Positions 34,946-42,320 of a stretch of DNA of 64,000 nt are shown one piece after another (position 1 is the first letter of the stretch; the number at the start of each line of letters is the position of its first letter). A program made the translations under genes and the position numbers. This stretch comes from Candidatus Woesearchaeota archaeon (GTDB lineage Archaea > Nanobdellota > Nanobdellia > Woesearchaeales > DSVV01): NCBI GenBank assembly GCA_016192995.1, contig JACPTB010000001.1, forward strand, positions 253,110-317,109, in the 5' to 3' direction. The notes beneath the pieces are model-generated. The model worked only from the letters and a program-made list of their open reading frames with translations, had not been told where the DNA came from and searched no databases.

Positions 34946-35764
34946 ATGAATGGAAAAAAGACTTCAAAAGAAAAGCTCTATTTTTGGTTAATAATTCTCT
35001 GTGTTTTAATAGTAGGATCTATTGAATCAGTCCTAGTTATTGCTGAATCACCATCTCAAACACTTATTAAACAATATGTTAATGATTATGGTAACATCCT
35101 AACACCTGAACAGGAACAAAATATCACCGTTATTCTTGAAAAACTTCAAACACAGGACAAAGCTGAAATTGCGATAGTTACTATAAATACTCTTGATAGC
35201 AATGATATCAAAGATTATGCATTTAAACTTGCAAACAATGTTCTTGGCTATAAAGAAAAAAATAATGGATTGTTGTTATTGATTGTTGTTAAAGACAAAA
35301 AATATCGTTTTGAAGTTGGAAGAGGTTTGGAACCTTATTTACCTGATTTACAGATGAAAATAATTGGAGATGATTATTTAGTTCCTCAATTTAAACAAGG
35401 AAATTATTATCAGGGGATTTATGACAGCGTTGTTGCAATTAACAACAAACTTATGCCTGAAGATCAGCAGATTGCATTAGAAAGCACTGCTCGTCAGAAT
35501 AACAGCAATATTCATCCAGGGATTTTACTGGCAATAGTGATTATCTTCTTTATTTTACTTATAACTCGCTTTGTAGCGAGCTATACGCAAGCAAAATCAC
35601 CAAGTATTGTTCAAAAAAAAGGACGCTCTCAAAATAACCTCTTCGAAGCTGCATTACTGGCAGCAGTTTTAACCAGAGGAGGGAGGGGAGGATTAGGTGG
35701 AGGAGGATTTGGAGGATTTGGTGGTGGAAGTTTTGGAGGAGGAGGAGCTGGAGGAAGCTGGTAA
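34946..35764 (+). CDS. TPM-domain membrane protein (YgcG type)
   Basis: 272 residues from the ATG at 34946. I prefer this to the ATG at 34934 because the TATA box at 34915-34923 is only about 15 nt from the latter. A signal/anchor helix (FWLIILCVLIVGSIESVLVI) leads into a TPM domain (about 40-170: VNDYGNILTPEQEQNITVIL, AIVTINTLDSNDIKDYAFKL, RFEVGRGLEPYLPD), then a second membrane helix (ILLAIVIIFFILLITRFV) and a Gly-rich tail ending GGGGAGGSW. It forms a cluster with a zinc-ribbon protein and LemA, as often seen. Role: probably membrane protein quality control or envelope stress. Confidence 0.8.
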   Translation: MNGKKTSKEKLYFWLIILCVLIVGSIESVLVIAESPSQTLIKQYVNDYGNILTPEQEQNITVILEKLQTQDKAEIAIVTINTLDSNDIKDYAFKLANNVLGYKEKNNGLLLLIVVKDKKYRFEVGRGLEPYLPDLQMKIIGDDYLVPQFKQGNYYQGIYDSVVAINNKLMPEDQQIALESTARQNNSNIHPGILLAIVIIFFILLITRFVASYTQAKSPSIVQKKGRSQNNLFEAALLAAVLTRGGRGGLGGGGFGGFGGGSFGGGGAGGSW

Positions 35765-35770
35765 TGTATA

Positions 35771-35797
35771 GGCACAATCCAAAAAATGTGTGATATT
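35771..35797 (+). repeat. Solo end of a type D hairpin element
   Basis: ggcacaatccaaaaaatg followed by tgtgatatta matches one end of the type D elements, with no partner end nearby. It lies in the spacer between the TPM gene and the zinc-ribbon gene. Confidence 0.65.
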
Positions 35798-35808
35798 AGG
35801 TGATAATA

Positions 35809-36069
35809 ATGTGTTTTGAAAAAATAAAACAAATGATAACAGGTAAAAAACAACTGCATGAGCAGTATGGCGAACAATTGTTGTTATGTCCGCGCTGCAG
35901 TGTAGAAATGGAGAAAATTAAAAAAGGAGAGGTAATTATTGACCTATGCAAGCACTGCAATGGTATGTGGCTAGATGATAATGAGATCAATAAGTTGGTT
36001 TCATTAGCAAAGAAACAAAAAAATAGGCTTCAACCAAAAAATAGAAAAGATAAGATACATAAACTCTAG
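35809..36069 (+). CDS. TFIIB-type zinc-ribbon protein
   Basis: 86 residues from the ATG at 35809, with aggtga about six bases before it; a GTG at 35800 is possible. The zinc ribbon is LLCPRCSVEMEKIKK...DLCKHCNGMWLDDNEI, a family of short proteins (zf-TFIIB type) often beside LemA and membrane proteases. The C-terminus is basic. The next gene uses the same ggtgataatt spacing, supporting one operon. Role unknown. Confidence 0.7.
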   Translation: MCFEKIKQMITGKKQLHEQYGEQLLLCPRCSVEMEKIKKGEVIIDLCKHCNGMWLDDNEINKLVSLAKKQKNRLQPKNRKDKIHKL

Positions 36070-36084
36070 TAAATGGTGATAATT

Positions 36085-36693
36085 ATGGCTGAGAAAGGAA
36101 AAACTGAGATGCCTTTAGAACCAGCAACTAAAAGAACATGGTTGCCATGGGCAATAGTTGGTGGCGTTGTTGTATTATTATTGTTGATAGTTATGGGTTC
36201 ATACAATGGATTAGTTGGCAAGCAAGAAACAGTTGATGAGAAATGGGCAAATGTTGAAACAGCTTATCAGCGGAGAGCTGATCTTGTCCCTAATCTTGTT
36301 GAAACAGTAAAAGGAGCTGCTAATTTCGAGCAGAAATTGTTAACAGATATTACTGAAGCACGGGCAAGCATTGGTAAAGCTGAAAATCCAAAGACATTGC
36401 AGCAGGCAGGTGTTAATTTAGATTCTGCAATTGCACGATTATTAGTCGCTGTAGAAGCTTATCCTGATCTTAAGGCAAGCCAGGCATATCGTGATCTAAT
36501 GGTGCAATTAGAAGGAACAGAAAACAGAATAAAGGTAGATAGGGATGAATTTAACAAAGCTGTTAAAGAATATAATGTCAAAGTTAGAAGATTCCCTTCG
36601 AATATGATTGCAAAATGGTTTGATTTTGAAACACGCGAATCATTTGCAGCAGAAGAAGGAGCTGAAAAAGCACCTGATGTTAGCTTTACATAA
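36085..36693 (+). CDS. lemA: LemA-family membrane protein
   Basis: 202 residues from the ATG at 36085, preceded by ggtgata. One N-terminal membrane helix (AIVGGVVVLLLLIVMGSYNG) is followed by the LemA helical domain with its hallmark TVDEKWANVETAYQRRADLV, then PNLVETVKGAANFEQ and the closing FPSNMIAKWF. The function of LemA is unclear; it usually sits with TPM and protease genes, as here. Confidence 0.88.
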   Translation: MAEKGKTEMPLEPATKRTWLPWAIVGGVVVLLLLIVMGSYNGLVGKQETVDEKWANVETAYQRRADLVPNLVETVKGAANFEQKLLTDITEARASIGKAENPKTLQQAGVNLDSAIARLLVAVEAYPDLKASQAYRDLMVQLEGTENRIKVDRDEFNKAVKEYNVKVRRFPSNMIAKWFDFETRESFAAEEGAEKAPDVSFT

Positions 36694-36740
36694 TGTTAAA
36701 TGTGAATATTTTATATTTCTTATTTTTTATGTTAATCTAA

Positions 36741-36903
36741 GGCTCTGTAGAAAATCTTCGCTAACGCTCAGGTTTTGGCACCGTGATTATCTCATGTATG
36801 TATAACAAGGAAAAAATTCCTATTGGAATTTCCTTTTTTCTCACCTATTGATTGGTAGGATAATCACAGGAATGGTGCCAAAAACTACATTTTCTACAGA
36901 GCC
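36741..36903. repeat. Modular hairpin element, type B
   Basis: 163 bp with ends ggctctgtagaaaatc / ttttctacagagcc and the tcctattggaatttcc core. Perfect 9 bp direct repeats (ttaatctaa at 36732-36740 and 36904-36912) flank it. Confidence 0.9.
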
Positions 36904-36947
36904 TTAATCTAAGAAAAATATATAAGTAATAATCTCATATTATTACT

Positions 36948-37601
36948 ATGCACGGCTTAGAAGAAAAAAAAGAGCTTCTTATTGCTTATTGGAGAGAGCG
37001 TTATAGCTTTACTGAAGCAGAGCTCGAAGCATTTAAAGCTATACAACGAGAAGAGTTTATGCCGAAAGAATTTCAAGCATTTGCTTATCAAGATACTGCA
37101 TTACCTATTTTACGAGGCAAAACAATCTCTCAGCCAACAACAGTTATGCTTATGACCCATGCTCTTGAATTACAATTAGGAGAAAAGGTATTTGAGGTTG
37201 GAACTGGCTCAGGTTATCAAACAGCGCTTCTTGCAGAATTGGTGGGAACTAAGGGAAAAGTTATTAGTTGTGAAGTGATTCCTGAATTAGTAGATTTTGC
37301 CCGTGAAAATTTGAAAAAAGCTGGAATTACTAATGTAACTATTTTTGAAGAAGACGGTTCTAAGGGTTTTCCAAGTGAAGCTCCCTTTGATAAAATCATC
37401 ATAACTGCTGCTTCATTAGAATTTCCAAAAGAATTGATTGAACAATTAAATGTAAGCGGCATTATTGTCGGTCCAGTAGGAGATAGGGATGAACAGGAGA
37501 TGGTGAAAGGAATTAAGCAAAACAATGGAAAGCTTGCATTAGAATTTTTAGGACAATTTTTGTTTTCTCCGTTATATGGAAGATATGGGTTTGAAGTTTA
37601 A
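36948..37601 (+). CDS. pcm: Protein-L-isoaspartate O-methyltransferase
   Basis: 217 residues. It methylates isoaspartyl residues in damaged proteins, starting their repair. The Pcm motifs are seen: a substrate loop AYQDTALPILRGKTISQPT, the SAM-binding VFEVGTGSGYQTALLAELVG, then VISCEVIPELVDFA and FDKIIITAA. The sequence is of normal length. A TATA box (about 36916-36926) lies 25 nt upstream of the ATG, implying a leaderless mRNA. The upstream hairpin element ends only 45 bp before the start and its 9 bp repeat borders this promoter, so the insertion may have altered it. Confidence 0.9.
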   Translation: MHGLEEKKELLIAYWRERYSFTEAELEAFKAIQREEFMPKEFQAFAYQDTALPILRGKTISQPTTVMLMTHALELQLGEKVFEVGTGSGYQTALLAELVGTKGKVISCEVIPELVDFARENLKKAGITNVTIFEEDGSKGFPSEAPFDKIIITAASLEFPKELIEQLNVSGIIVGPVGDRDEQEMVKGIKQNNGKLALEFLGQFLFSPLYGRYGFEV

Positions 37602-37618
37602 TAGCAAATAAATAACAA

Positions 37619-37674
37619 GGCTCTTTAGAAAATCTTGGCATAGCCTCGGTTTTGGCAAGATTTTCTAAAGAGCC
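37619..37674. repeat. Minimal modular hairpin element, type B
   Basis: 56 bp with ends ggctctttagaaaatctt / aagattttctaaagagcc around gcatagcctcggttttggc. Flanked by a perfect 9 bp direct repeat aaataacaa (37610-37618, 37675-37683). It is the smallest unit with complete ends. Confidence 0.88.
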
Positions 37675-37691
37675 AAATAACAAGAAAATAC

Positions 37692-38351
37692 TTATTTCTG
37701 AAATTGCTGTTCTAATTGTTGATTTTGCCGTTTGTTTTTAATATGGTGATAGAGATAATAGCTTCCTAAACATACTAAGATAATAATAGAAGGCAAACTG
37801 AAATATTCAGAATAATGCTTAACCTCTTCCCATTTCTGGCCAAGGTAATAACCTAGTAAGATCAAGAAACTATCCCATAAGCTGGCGCCAAGTAAGGTAT
37901 AAATGCAAAATTTTTTAAGATCCATTTTTGCGATTCCGGCAGGAATAGAAATTAAATGCCGGACAACAGGCAGAAACCTGCTGATTAAGACAGTTTTTTC
38001 TCCTTTTTCTGCAAACCATTTTTCAGTTTTTGCTAAATCCGCTAAATCAACAAAAAAATATCTGCCATATTTTGCAATTAATTTATTTCCACCACGCAAT
38101 CCCATGTAATAAGATATTAGCGAGCCGGTTAAACTTGCAATTGCGCTTACTAAGATGACTATTACTAAATTGAAAGTCCCATTTGATGCTAGAAATCCTG
38201 CAAATGGCAGTACTAATTCTGAAGGAATCGGAATAACCATACTTTCAAAAACCATTAAAATAAAGACACCAAAATAACCTAAGGCAGAAATAAATTCTGT
38301 AATTTTTACTGCAGCAAAAGCAATTATTTGATTAATCCATGATAAAACCAT
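37692..38351 (-). CDS. DedA-family membrane protein
   Basis: 219 residues and several membrane segments, with the DedA/SNARE-associated motifs: FESMVIPIPSELVLPFAGFLA near residue 35, then SRFLPVVRHLISIPAG, whose Arg and Pro are diagnostic. DedA proteins of bacteria affect lipid flipping and membrane homeostasis; in this organism the role is inferred. No overlap with neighbours. The C-terminal tail is basic (HHIKNKRQNQQ). Confidence 0.85.
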   Translation of the reverse strand: MVLSWINQIIAFAAVKITEFISALGYFGVFILMVFESMVIPIPSELVLPFAGFLASNGTFNLVIVILVSAIASLTGSLISYYMGLRGGNKLIAKYGRYFFVDLADLAKTEKWFAEKGEKTVLISRFLPVVRHLISIPAGIAKMDLKKFCIYTLLGASLWDSFLILLGYYLGQKWEEVKHYSEYFSLPSIIILVCLGSYYLYHHIKNKRQNQQLEQQFQK

Positions 38352-38395
38352 ACCTTATGCAAGTATGATCTTATTTATAATAATTCTTATTTGAT

Positions 38396-38637
38396 GTACG
38401 TAATAAGTCTGGGGTTTTAGCGCCTACTTTTGTGAAGCTCCTCGATATCTTTATTAGGGATTTTTCGGGGTTCCTTGCCGATAGGCAAGTCTTATAATCC
38501 CAGACGCAAGCCAAATTATGACTCCTTGATTTATATTATTGAGGGAGTCGGGATTATATTTATAGAGAGAAAAATCCAATCGAACTAACTTGAAAAGCTG
38601 AACTGGCGCTAAAACCAAAGGAGGACTTATTACGTAC
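38396..38637. repeat. Modular hairpin element, type A with large core insert
   Basis: 242 bp. The core is interrupted between ggttcc and agagag by about 90 bp that includes ttgccgataggcaag and tataatccc repeats. Direct repeats atttgat (38389-38395, 38638-38644) flank it. A second element follows at once. Confidence 0.85.
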
Positions 38638-38644
38638 ATTTGAT

Positions 38645-38807
38645 GGCTCTGTCCCGAATATAGTTTTTGGTGCCATGCTGGTGATTATCCTTCAAATTAA
38701 TGAGTGAGAAAAAAGGAAATTACAATGGGAATTTTTTCCTTCTTATCAACAAGTGGGATAATCACGGCACCAAAACCGAGGCGTTAGCCGAGATTCGGGA
38801 CAGAGCC
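38645..38807. repeat. Modular hairpin element, type B
   Basis: 163 bp with ends ggctctgtcccgaat / attcgggacagagcc, core reversed relative to the 36741 copy. It sits directly beside the preceding element, with the right-hand atttgat repeat shared between them. Confidence 0.82.
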
Positions 38808-38810
38808 TAT

Positions 38811-39125
38811 TTAGTCATATTGCAGGCAAGTTCTTGTTTGGCAGATAGGATGCTTTTCCCTTATGTTGGGGTCAAAACAACCAACTTCTTTGCAGATATT
38901 ATACATAGTAATGATTTCACTGCCATCTTCTGCAAGGTATGCTTTACCTGCTAGGTTAACATTGTTTTTATTTTTAAAATAATAACCGCCATACAATACT
39001 GCTGCAATAACAGCAAAGAAAATAACATACGCAAGAAAACTAGATTTTTTTTGAACAGTTTGCTGAGAACTAAATAATGGTTGCTGCAACCGATTAAGAC
39101 GAGATTGTTGCTGAGGTTTAAACAT
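38811..39125 (-). CDS. Small membrane protein with Cys-rich C-terminus
   Basis: 104 residues. A basic, Gln-rich N-terminus (MFKPQQQSRLNRLQQPLFSS) leads to one membrane helix (SFLAYVIFFAVIAAVLYGGY, about 32-51), then an outside segment with cysteines (NICKEVGCFDPN, CQTRTCLQYD). It resembles a short relative of the DTDG-module proteins but lacks DTDG itself. The stop codon is immediately next to a hairpin element. Unknown role. Confidence 0.6.
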   Translation of the reverse strand: MFKPQQQSRLNRLQQPLFSSQQTVQKKSSFLAYVIFFAVIAAVLYGGYYFKNKNNVNLAGKAYLAEDGSEIITMYNICKEVGCFDPNIREKHPICQTRTCLQYD

Positions 39126-39185
39126 ATTCTTAATTTATGATAAGGAGATATATAAAGGTGACGGAAAATTATAATTATTTAACAA

Positions 39186-40292
39186 TTAACGACCATAACG
39201 TTGGTCAACTGCTCGTAAAGCATCGTAAGCTTGAACGTTAGTTCCCTTACGTACACCTAATAAAGTAAATTTTAAACTCTGTACTGCAAAATCTCTATCT
39301 GGAACAAGACTAACAGTATCATAAGCAACTTCTTTTTCAAGCCCTGATCCTTTGCTTACACTAACTTGACCTACTTCAACAGCAGGTTTAGAAGCAGGCG
39401 ATGGTTGTACAGGTGAATAAGGTTTTGGTAGATCTGGAACAGCATGTAAAGACGGTAATGATTTTAATGAAGATAATAATGATCCACCATCATAGCTTGA
39501 ACCTGATCCCCTAACTAGACCTCTGCTCGAATCATATATTGATGTAATATCGAATGATTTAATTTGAGGTATTGTTGCAGCTTTCTGATATCTTACTACA
39601 TATACTTCTAATTCTCCAGCATTAGCAGGCGTATCAGCTAATTGTTTTGCAGACATTGTTGCTAAAAGTTCTGCATTAAAAAGAGTTTGATGTTTAGGAT
39701 CTGCAAAAATCAATAAATTTCCTGAATTGTCAACAAATTGTTTTACAACACCGCCTTTGTATCTTACAACTGCGCCAAAATAAGTACCTTCTGAAACATG
39801 TTTTCTATCAACAGATAGATGAATAAAAAATTCAGGTTTAAATTGTTCTTCAGGAGAAGCATCTGCTGCTGGAAAAGGAAGGAATGAAACTACATCAATA
39901 GTTGGACGATAAGAACTCGGTGTAAAACCAAAATTTCCTGAAACGCGAGCATCAAGAGAAATTGATGCAGGAGTTACTCGGTATAACAATGGCATTGTCC
40001 AATTAACATCAGCAACTTCACCAGATGTTAATCTATTTCCTGGCGCTACAACGGCAATATTCATAGGTAGTGGCAATAAAGGAGTTGGTCCTTCACCTGG
40101 AAGAGGATATTCAGATAAATCAACCGTTCTTCTAATTCCTGCTTTAGGATCATGTACAGGTTGAATCCATGTTAGATGATTAACACTTGCTAAATCACGT
40201 TCAAGATCTTTAGCTACTTGCCAAGCATTATCTATTGCAGAAGCTCGTCTACTTGCTGCTATTTTTTCATTAAGACTTAAAACTGTTCCCAT
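39186..40292 (-). CDS. Hypothetical protein, 368 residues
   Basis: No signal peptide or membrane helix. The N-terminus is helical (MGTVLSLNEKIAASRRASAI), the centre is beta-rich with Pro- and Ser-rich linkers (PYSPVQPSPASKP near 295), and the C-terminus ends in a short helical segment. I recognise no domain. Codon use resembles neighbours, so recent transfer is not suggested. It is convergent with the membrane gene at 38811 and divergent from the MNT gene. Confidence 0.6.
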   Translation of the reverse strand: MGTVLSLNEKIAASRRASAIDNAWQVAKDLERDLASVNHLTWIQPVHDPKAGIRRTVDLSEYPLPGEGPTPLLPLPMNIAVVAPGNRLTSGEVADVNWTMPLLYRVTPASISLDARVSGNFGFTPSSYRPTIDVVSFLPFPAADASPEEQFKPEFFIHLSVDRKHVSEGTYFGAVVRYKGGVVKQFVDNSGNLLIFADPKHQTLFNAELLATMSAKQLADTPANAGELEVYVVRYQKAATIPQIKSFDITSIYDSSRGLVRGSGSSYDGGSLLSSLKSLPSLHAVPDLPKPYSPVQPSPASKPAVEVGQVSVSKGSGLEKEVAYDTVSLVPDRDFAVQSLKFTLLGVRKGTNVQAYDALRAVDQRYGR

Positions 40293-40409
40293 TGTTTAAA
40301 ACAAATACTACTCTATTTTTAAAGTTATTTACTAAATAGGGACTAATGATAAAAAAAGAGATGAAAAAAGAACAAAACATTTAAATAGTAGATCTCAGTA
40401 ATACTAATT

Positions 40410-40961
40410 ATGGCAACCCCGAGTAAAGAACTAAATGTGTTACAGTTGATTTTAGAAAATAGCCCCTTGAAAGAATGGCATTTTGAAGAGGTAGTTAAAC
40501 TGTCAAAAGTGACCAGAATAGTTGCAAATAAATGGCTCAAAAAATATATCAAAGAAGGTTTGCTCAAAAGGATTAAACAAAAAGGAAAATTCCCTTATTT
40601 CACGGTAGGAAGCAATAATGCTGTTTATTATTCTTTTAAAAAAATTTATTTATTAGAACAGTTTCATAAAAGCGGATTATTGCCTAAACTATTTTCTTTG
40701 AAGAATGCTAAAACAATTATTGTTTTTGGGAGTTCAATTAAAGGAGATTGGTATAAAAATTCAGATATTGATATTTTTATTTATGGTAATACTGGTGAGT
40801 TTGACAAAAATATTTATGAACTCAGATTAAATAAACATATTGAATTGCACATTTTTGAAAATAAAAATGAACTGGAAGAAATTAAAACAGGATTAATAAA
40901 AAATGTGATTAATGGTTACGTGGTAAAAGGTCAGATTCAGGACATTGCTGAGGTGGCTTAG
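40410..40961 (+). CDS. MNT-type nucleotidyltransferase with winged-helix N-terminus
   Basis: 183 residues. An N-terminal winged helix (about 10-65) precedes a nucleotidyltransferase core with the catalytic motif GSSIKGDWYKNSDIDIFIYG (G107-S108, D119, D121). The architecture matches MNT antitoxins that pair with HEPN toxins. The next gene starts on the base after the stop codon, so the two form an operon. It may AMPylate its partner, by analogy with characterised MNT-HEPN pairs. A TATA-like box lies at about 40378-40388. Confidence 0.8.
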   Translation: MATPSKELNVLQLILENSPLKEWHFEEVVKLSKVTRIVANKWLKKYIKEGLLKRIKQKGKFPYFTVGSNNAVYYSFKKIYLLEQFHKSGLLPKLFSLKNAKTIIVFGSSIKGDWYKNSDIDIFIYGNTGEFDKNIYELRLNKHIELHIFENKNELEEIKTGLIKNVINGYVVKGQIQDIAEVA

Positions 40962-41432
40962 ATGAAGATGATTATTGATGATCTTGAGAAAACATACAAA
41001 CTTTGCACAAGCACTGGGAATATCAAAGAAAAGATTGTCGATATAGAATTAATAAAATCATTGAAAATTGTTGCTGAACAAGGCATTTTATTTATTACTG
41101 TAGCATCAAAAGATATTCCAAAAGAAAGCACAAATTGGACATTTGTATTTCGTGATTATTATGAATCATTGCGAGGATTAATTGAAGCGTATTTATTGTT
41201 TGATGGCATTGAAGCAGATAGCCACCAATGTAAAAATGCATTTCTTTGCTTTAAGCATCCTGAATTGGAACTTAATTGGGAATTTTTAGAAACAATTAGA
41301 TTAAAAAGAAATGCTATTAATTATAGAGGACAATTACTAAGATACGATGATTGGAAAGTTTTCAAGCTAAATTTTGAACTGCATATGAATGCTTTGAAAA
41401 AAGAGATTGAGAAAAAGTTAAATTCAGAGTAA
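40962..41432 (+). CDS. HEPN-like protein paired with MNT
   Basis: 156 residues, all-helical with the HEPN layout, starting directly after its MNT partner. The typical catalytic R-x4-6-H motif is not seen: the equivalent region reads RLKRNAINYRG (about 113-123), so R116 is followed by N117 and then Y121 rather than a His. It may therefore be a catalytically altered HEPN. Gene pairing and fold are well supported; toxicity is uncertain. Confidence 0.65.
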   Translation: MKMIIDDLEKTYKLCTSTGNIKEKIVDIELIKSLKIVAEQGILFITVASKDIPKESTNWTFVFRDYYESLRGLIEAYLLFDGIEADSHQCKNAFLCFKHPELELNWEFLETIRLKRNAINYRGQLLRYDDWKVFKLNFELHMNALKKEIEKKLNSE

Positions 41433-41472
41433 TGTAGCAATATTTACCACTCACATAAGATGAATAAAGAAG

Positions 41473-41482
41473 TTTTATAAAT
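41473..41482 (+). promoter_or_regulatory. TATA box before the Dph2-like gene
   Basis: ttttataaat is centred 27 nt before the ATG at 41504, fitting a leaderless transcript. Confidence 0.5.
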
Positions 41483-41503
41483 AAAACAATAGTTCTTGAA
41501 TAT

Positions 41504-42187
41504 ATGAAAACCCTCTTTATCGAAGCAAAATCCGATGTTAAGGCAGAGCTGCCAAAGGCTGTTTTACAACAAATAAAGCAGAAAACAACTAGTATTGGAT
41601 TGTTCACTACAGTTCAATTCTTTGACAATCTCGATAATTTAAAAAAACAGCTATCTGATACAGGCATCGAAGTAAGAACATATCTTGGACCTCACAGTAA
41701 ATATGAAGGCCAGATTCTTGGGTGCACTATTATGAATTTTGATTGCAGCGCGTTTCTCTATGTTGGCGATGGCAAATTTCATCCTGAAGCATTAGTTATT
41801 AAAAATCCCAATAAAGAAGTATTCTGTTTTGATCCATTTACCAAAGAATTTAAAACACTTGACAAAACAACAATTGAAAAAGGAATCCAGCGGCAAAAAG
41901 CAGGCTTGGCATTATTTTATACCAAACAAAAGATTGGTGTAATTGTTTCAACAAAACCAGGGCAATTTCACCTGCGAAAAGCGCGTGAATTAAAACAGCA
42001 ATTTCCAAATAAAAAAATATTTATTTTTGTCGGCAATACCATTGATTTTGACCAATTAGAAAATTTCCCTTTTGTCGAAGTATGGGTAAATACAGCTTGC
42101 CCAAGGATATCCTATACTGATCATATGAAGTTTCCAAAACCTGTCGTAGACATTGATGAGATATTTAAGTTGGAAAGAGCGAGATAA
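41504..42187 (+). CDS. dph2: Short Dph2-like diphthamide synthesis protein
   Basis: 227 residues. Archaeal Dph2 is about 340 residues with three domains, each giving one Cys to a radical-SAM 4Fe-4S cluster that modifies a histidine of elongation factor 2. The second (GQILGCTIMNF, C74) and third (VNTACPRISY, C199) are present with the expected spacing of about 125. The first domain and its Cys are missing, and the TATA box at 41473 sits at the right place for the short form. Either this is a reduced enzyme or it needs another subunit. Confidence 0.75.
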   Translation: MKTLFIEAKSDVKAELPKAVLQQIKQKTTSIGLFTTVQFFDNLDNLKKQLSDTGIEVRTYLGPHSKYEGQILGCTIMNFDCSAFLYVGDGKFHPEALVIKNPNKEVFCFDPFTKEFKTLDKTTIEKGIQRQKAGLALFYTKQKIGVIVSTKPGQFHLRKARELKQQFPNKKIFIFVGNTIDFDQLENFPFVEVWVNTACPRISYTDHMKFPKPVVDIDEIFKLERAR

Positions 42188-42320
42188 TTCAGCAAAAGTC
42201 ACATAAAATATTCTTGAGGTGTTAAGAGAAAAAGTGATGATAATTAGATAGTGGCAAACATAATATAACAAATGTGCCTATAACTGTACGAAAATAATTC
42301 ACAATTACTATGACTGAAAA

